Source of the DNA: an uncultured Oscillospiraceae bacterium
Lineage (GTDB): Bacteria; Bacillota; Clostridia; Oscillospirales; Ruminococcaceae
Direction of reading: 5' to 3'
Assembly (NCBI GenBank): GCA_958403605.1
Contig: CATXYA010000151.1
Coordinates: 1 to 5,422, forward strand
Length of the DNA stretch: 5,422 nucleotides
Of this stretch, positions 4,594 to 5,422 are shown piece after piece. The position numbers were made by a program, and so were the translations under genes. Under the pieces are notes generated by a model. It was not told the DNA's origin, did no database searches, and saw nothing but the letters and a program-made list of their open reading frames with translations. Position 1 is the stretch's first letter. Every line of letters begins with the position of its first letter.

Positions 4594-5422
4594 ATGGGTT
4601 GGCCCTTTCGTATTTTTACGGCGTTTTATGTGTTCGCCATGATCCCGCTGGCGCTGTTTGTGCTGGCCACCGGTATCCTTGGGCGCAGGCTGCGCTGGGG
4701 CGGCCTGGCTGCCTACTGCGGCTATGCCTGCGCGGTACAATGGCTGGGGATCTTGGTGGAGGTCTTGCTGGATACGCCGCTGGAGGGCTCCCCCTATTAT
4801 GACCTGGTCCTGTACACGGCCCACGCGCTGGTGCTGGGCTGGATGCTGCACCGGGCGTTCCGCCTGCCGCTGCCACACACGGTCACGGCGGCAGTCTTGA
4901 GCGTGTTCATCGTCCTGACCGCCAGCTCGGTGATGGTCCGGGCGGTGGATACCTACAGCCCCCTGTTTGACCGCATGTATTTTCTGGCGTTTGTGCGGCT
5001 CTATATGCCCTACACGCTCTGCCTGCTTGTGGCCTGCCTGGCGGCGCTGGTGCTGCGCAGGACAGGCTTTTACCGCTACTTTTCGGCGCTCTTTCACAGC
5101 AGGGGCCGGGCGCTGCTGGCGCTGCTGGCCGCTTATCTGCTCATGTGCACCCTGCCGGTGCTGCGGCTGCTTTACCCGGACACGGCGTCGGATATGGGCT
5201 ATGCGGCGTTTTTCTTTTTCTTCATTGTGGTGGGATTGTTTTTGATCCAGTTTGCCGCCATGTACGCCGCCGGGCAGGACAAGATCAAAGCCCAGGAGGA
5301 GACCATCCTGCAGCAGCAGGCCCACATGGCGCTGCTGGAGGAGCTGCAGCAGGAGATCCGCGCTTTCCGGCACGATTTCACCAATCTGCTCTCCGGCCTG
5401 ACACTCCAGGCGCAGCAGGGCG
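4594..5422 (+). CDS. Membrane sensor histidine kinase, AgrC/GHKL type (3' end outside window)
   Basis: The reading frame stays open from ATG 4594 to the window edge, giving 276 residues of an incomplete protein. About six or seven hydrophobic helices fill residues 8-222 (near 8-29, 36-59, 70-86, 97-115, 130-154, 173-193 and 203-224). A charged, probably coiled helix follows (QDKIKAQEETILQQQAHMALLEELQQEIRAF, 228-258), then RHDFTNLLSGL, where His260 is the likely phospho-acceptor. An RHDxxN H-box after a polytopic sensor is the signature of the AgrC/VirS-like kinases (HPK10), whose GHKL ATPase domain should lie just outside the window. Such kinases usually sense peptides and act on a LytTR response regulator encoded nearby; neither can be checked here. 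The start follows AGAGGAGG (4581-4588) at five bases. The tRNA terminator upstream makes it a separate unit. Confidence 0.85.
   Translation, partial: MGWPFRIFTAFYVFAMIPLALFVLATGILGRRLRWGGLAAYCGYACAVQWLGILVEVLLDTPLEGSPYYDLVLYTAHALVLGWMLHRAFRLPLPHTVTAAVLSVFIVLTASSVMVRAVDTYSPLFDRMYFLAFVRLYMPYTLCLLVACLAALVLRRTGFYRYFSALFHSRGRALLALLAAYLLMCTLPVLRLLYPDTASDMGYAAFFFFFIVVGLFLIQFAAMYAAGQDKIKAQEETILQQQAHMALLEELQQEIRAFRHDFTNLLSGLTLQAQQG

Noticed and set aside
4552..5373. Open frame of 273 codons antisense to the sensor kinase
   Set aside because: Gln/His/Arg-rich translation with no recognisable domain; the plus-strand frame has transmembrane helices and an H-box.

Overview
The window looks like ordinary chromosome from a GC-rich, low-motility-type Firmicute, most likely a Clostridia member of the Oscillospiraceae/Ruminococcaceae kind (inference). 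The reasons are strong GGAGG-type ribosome binding sites, a clostridial-style Mrp ATPase with an N-terminal cysteine cluster, a PF06541 membrane protein, a SpoVB-like flippase, an AgrC-like sensor kinase, and coding sequence dominated by CTG leucine codons. No mobile element, CRISPR array or prophage gene is visible, and no stretch over 300 bases lacks a gene.

Left part (1-1490, minus strand). The first 27 bases are the start of a minus-strand gene that leaves the window. It has a clear promoter (TTGACA-17-TATGCT) with a 12-bp palindrome at its start point. To its right is a minus-strand operon read mrp -> mscL: an Mrp/NBP35-family iron-sulfur carrier ATPase, then, after 32 bases, the large-conductance mechanosensitive channel, closed by a textbook terminator. 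The operon starts at a near-consensus promoter (TTGACA-18-TATAAT).

Middle (1510-2707, plus strand). A divergent promoter (TTGAGT-17-TATACT) drives a two-gene operon: a PF06541 multi-pass membrane protein and an HD-domain putative phosphohydrolase. The genes overlap by ATGA and are followed by a very stable hairpin that ends the unit.

Right part (2758-5422, plus strand). A SpoVB/MurJ-like flippase gene is followed by a tRNA-Leu(CAG) gene. The tRNA gene has its own unit: a consensus promoter with a good match to an UP element, a roughly 70-nt leader able to form hairpins, the class II tRNA with encoded CCA, and an intrinsic terminator starting at the base after the CCA. The last gene is the 5' part (276 codons) of a membrane sensor histidine kinase whose phospho-acceptor motif RHDFTN lies just before the window edge.

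The transcription signals are unusually legible: four promoters and three terminators can be placed to the base by eye, and they settle two start-codon choices. I see no strong evidence for an undescribed system. The most interesting points are the tRNA unit's promoter and leader, the palindromes around the leftmost promoter, and the coupled PF06541/HD gene pair.
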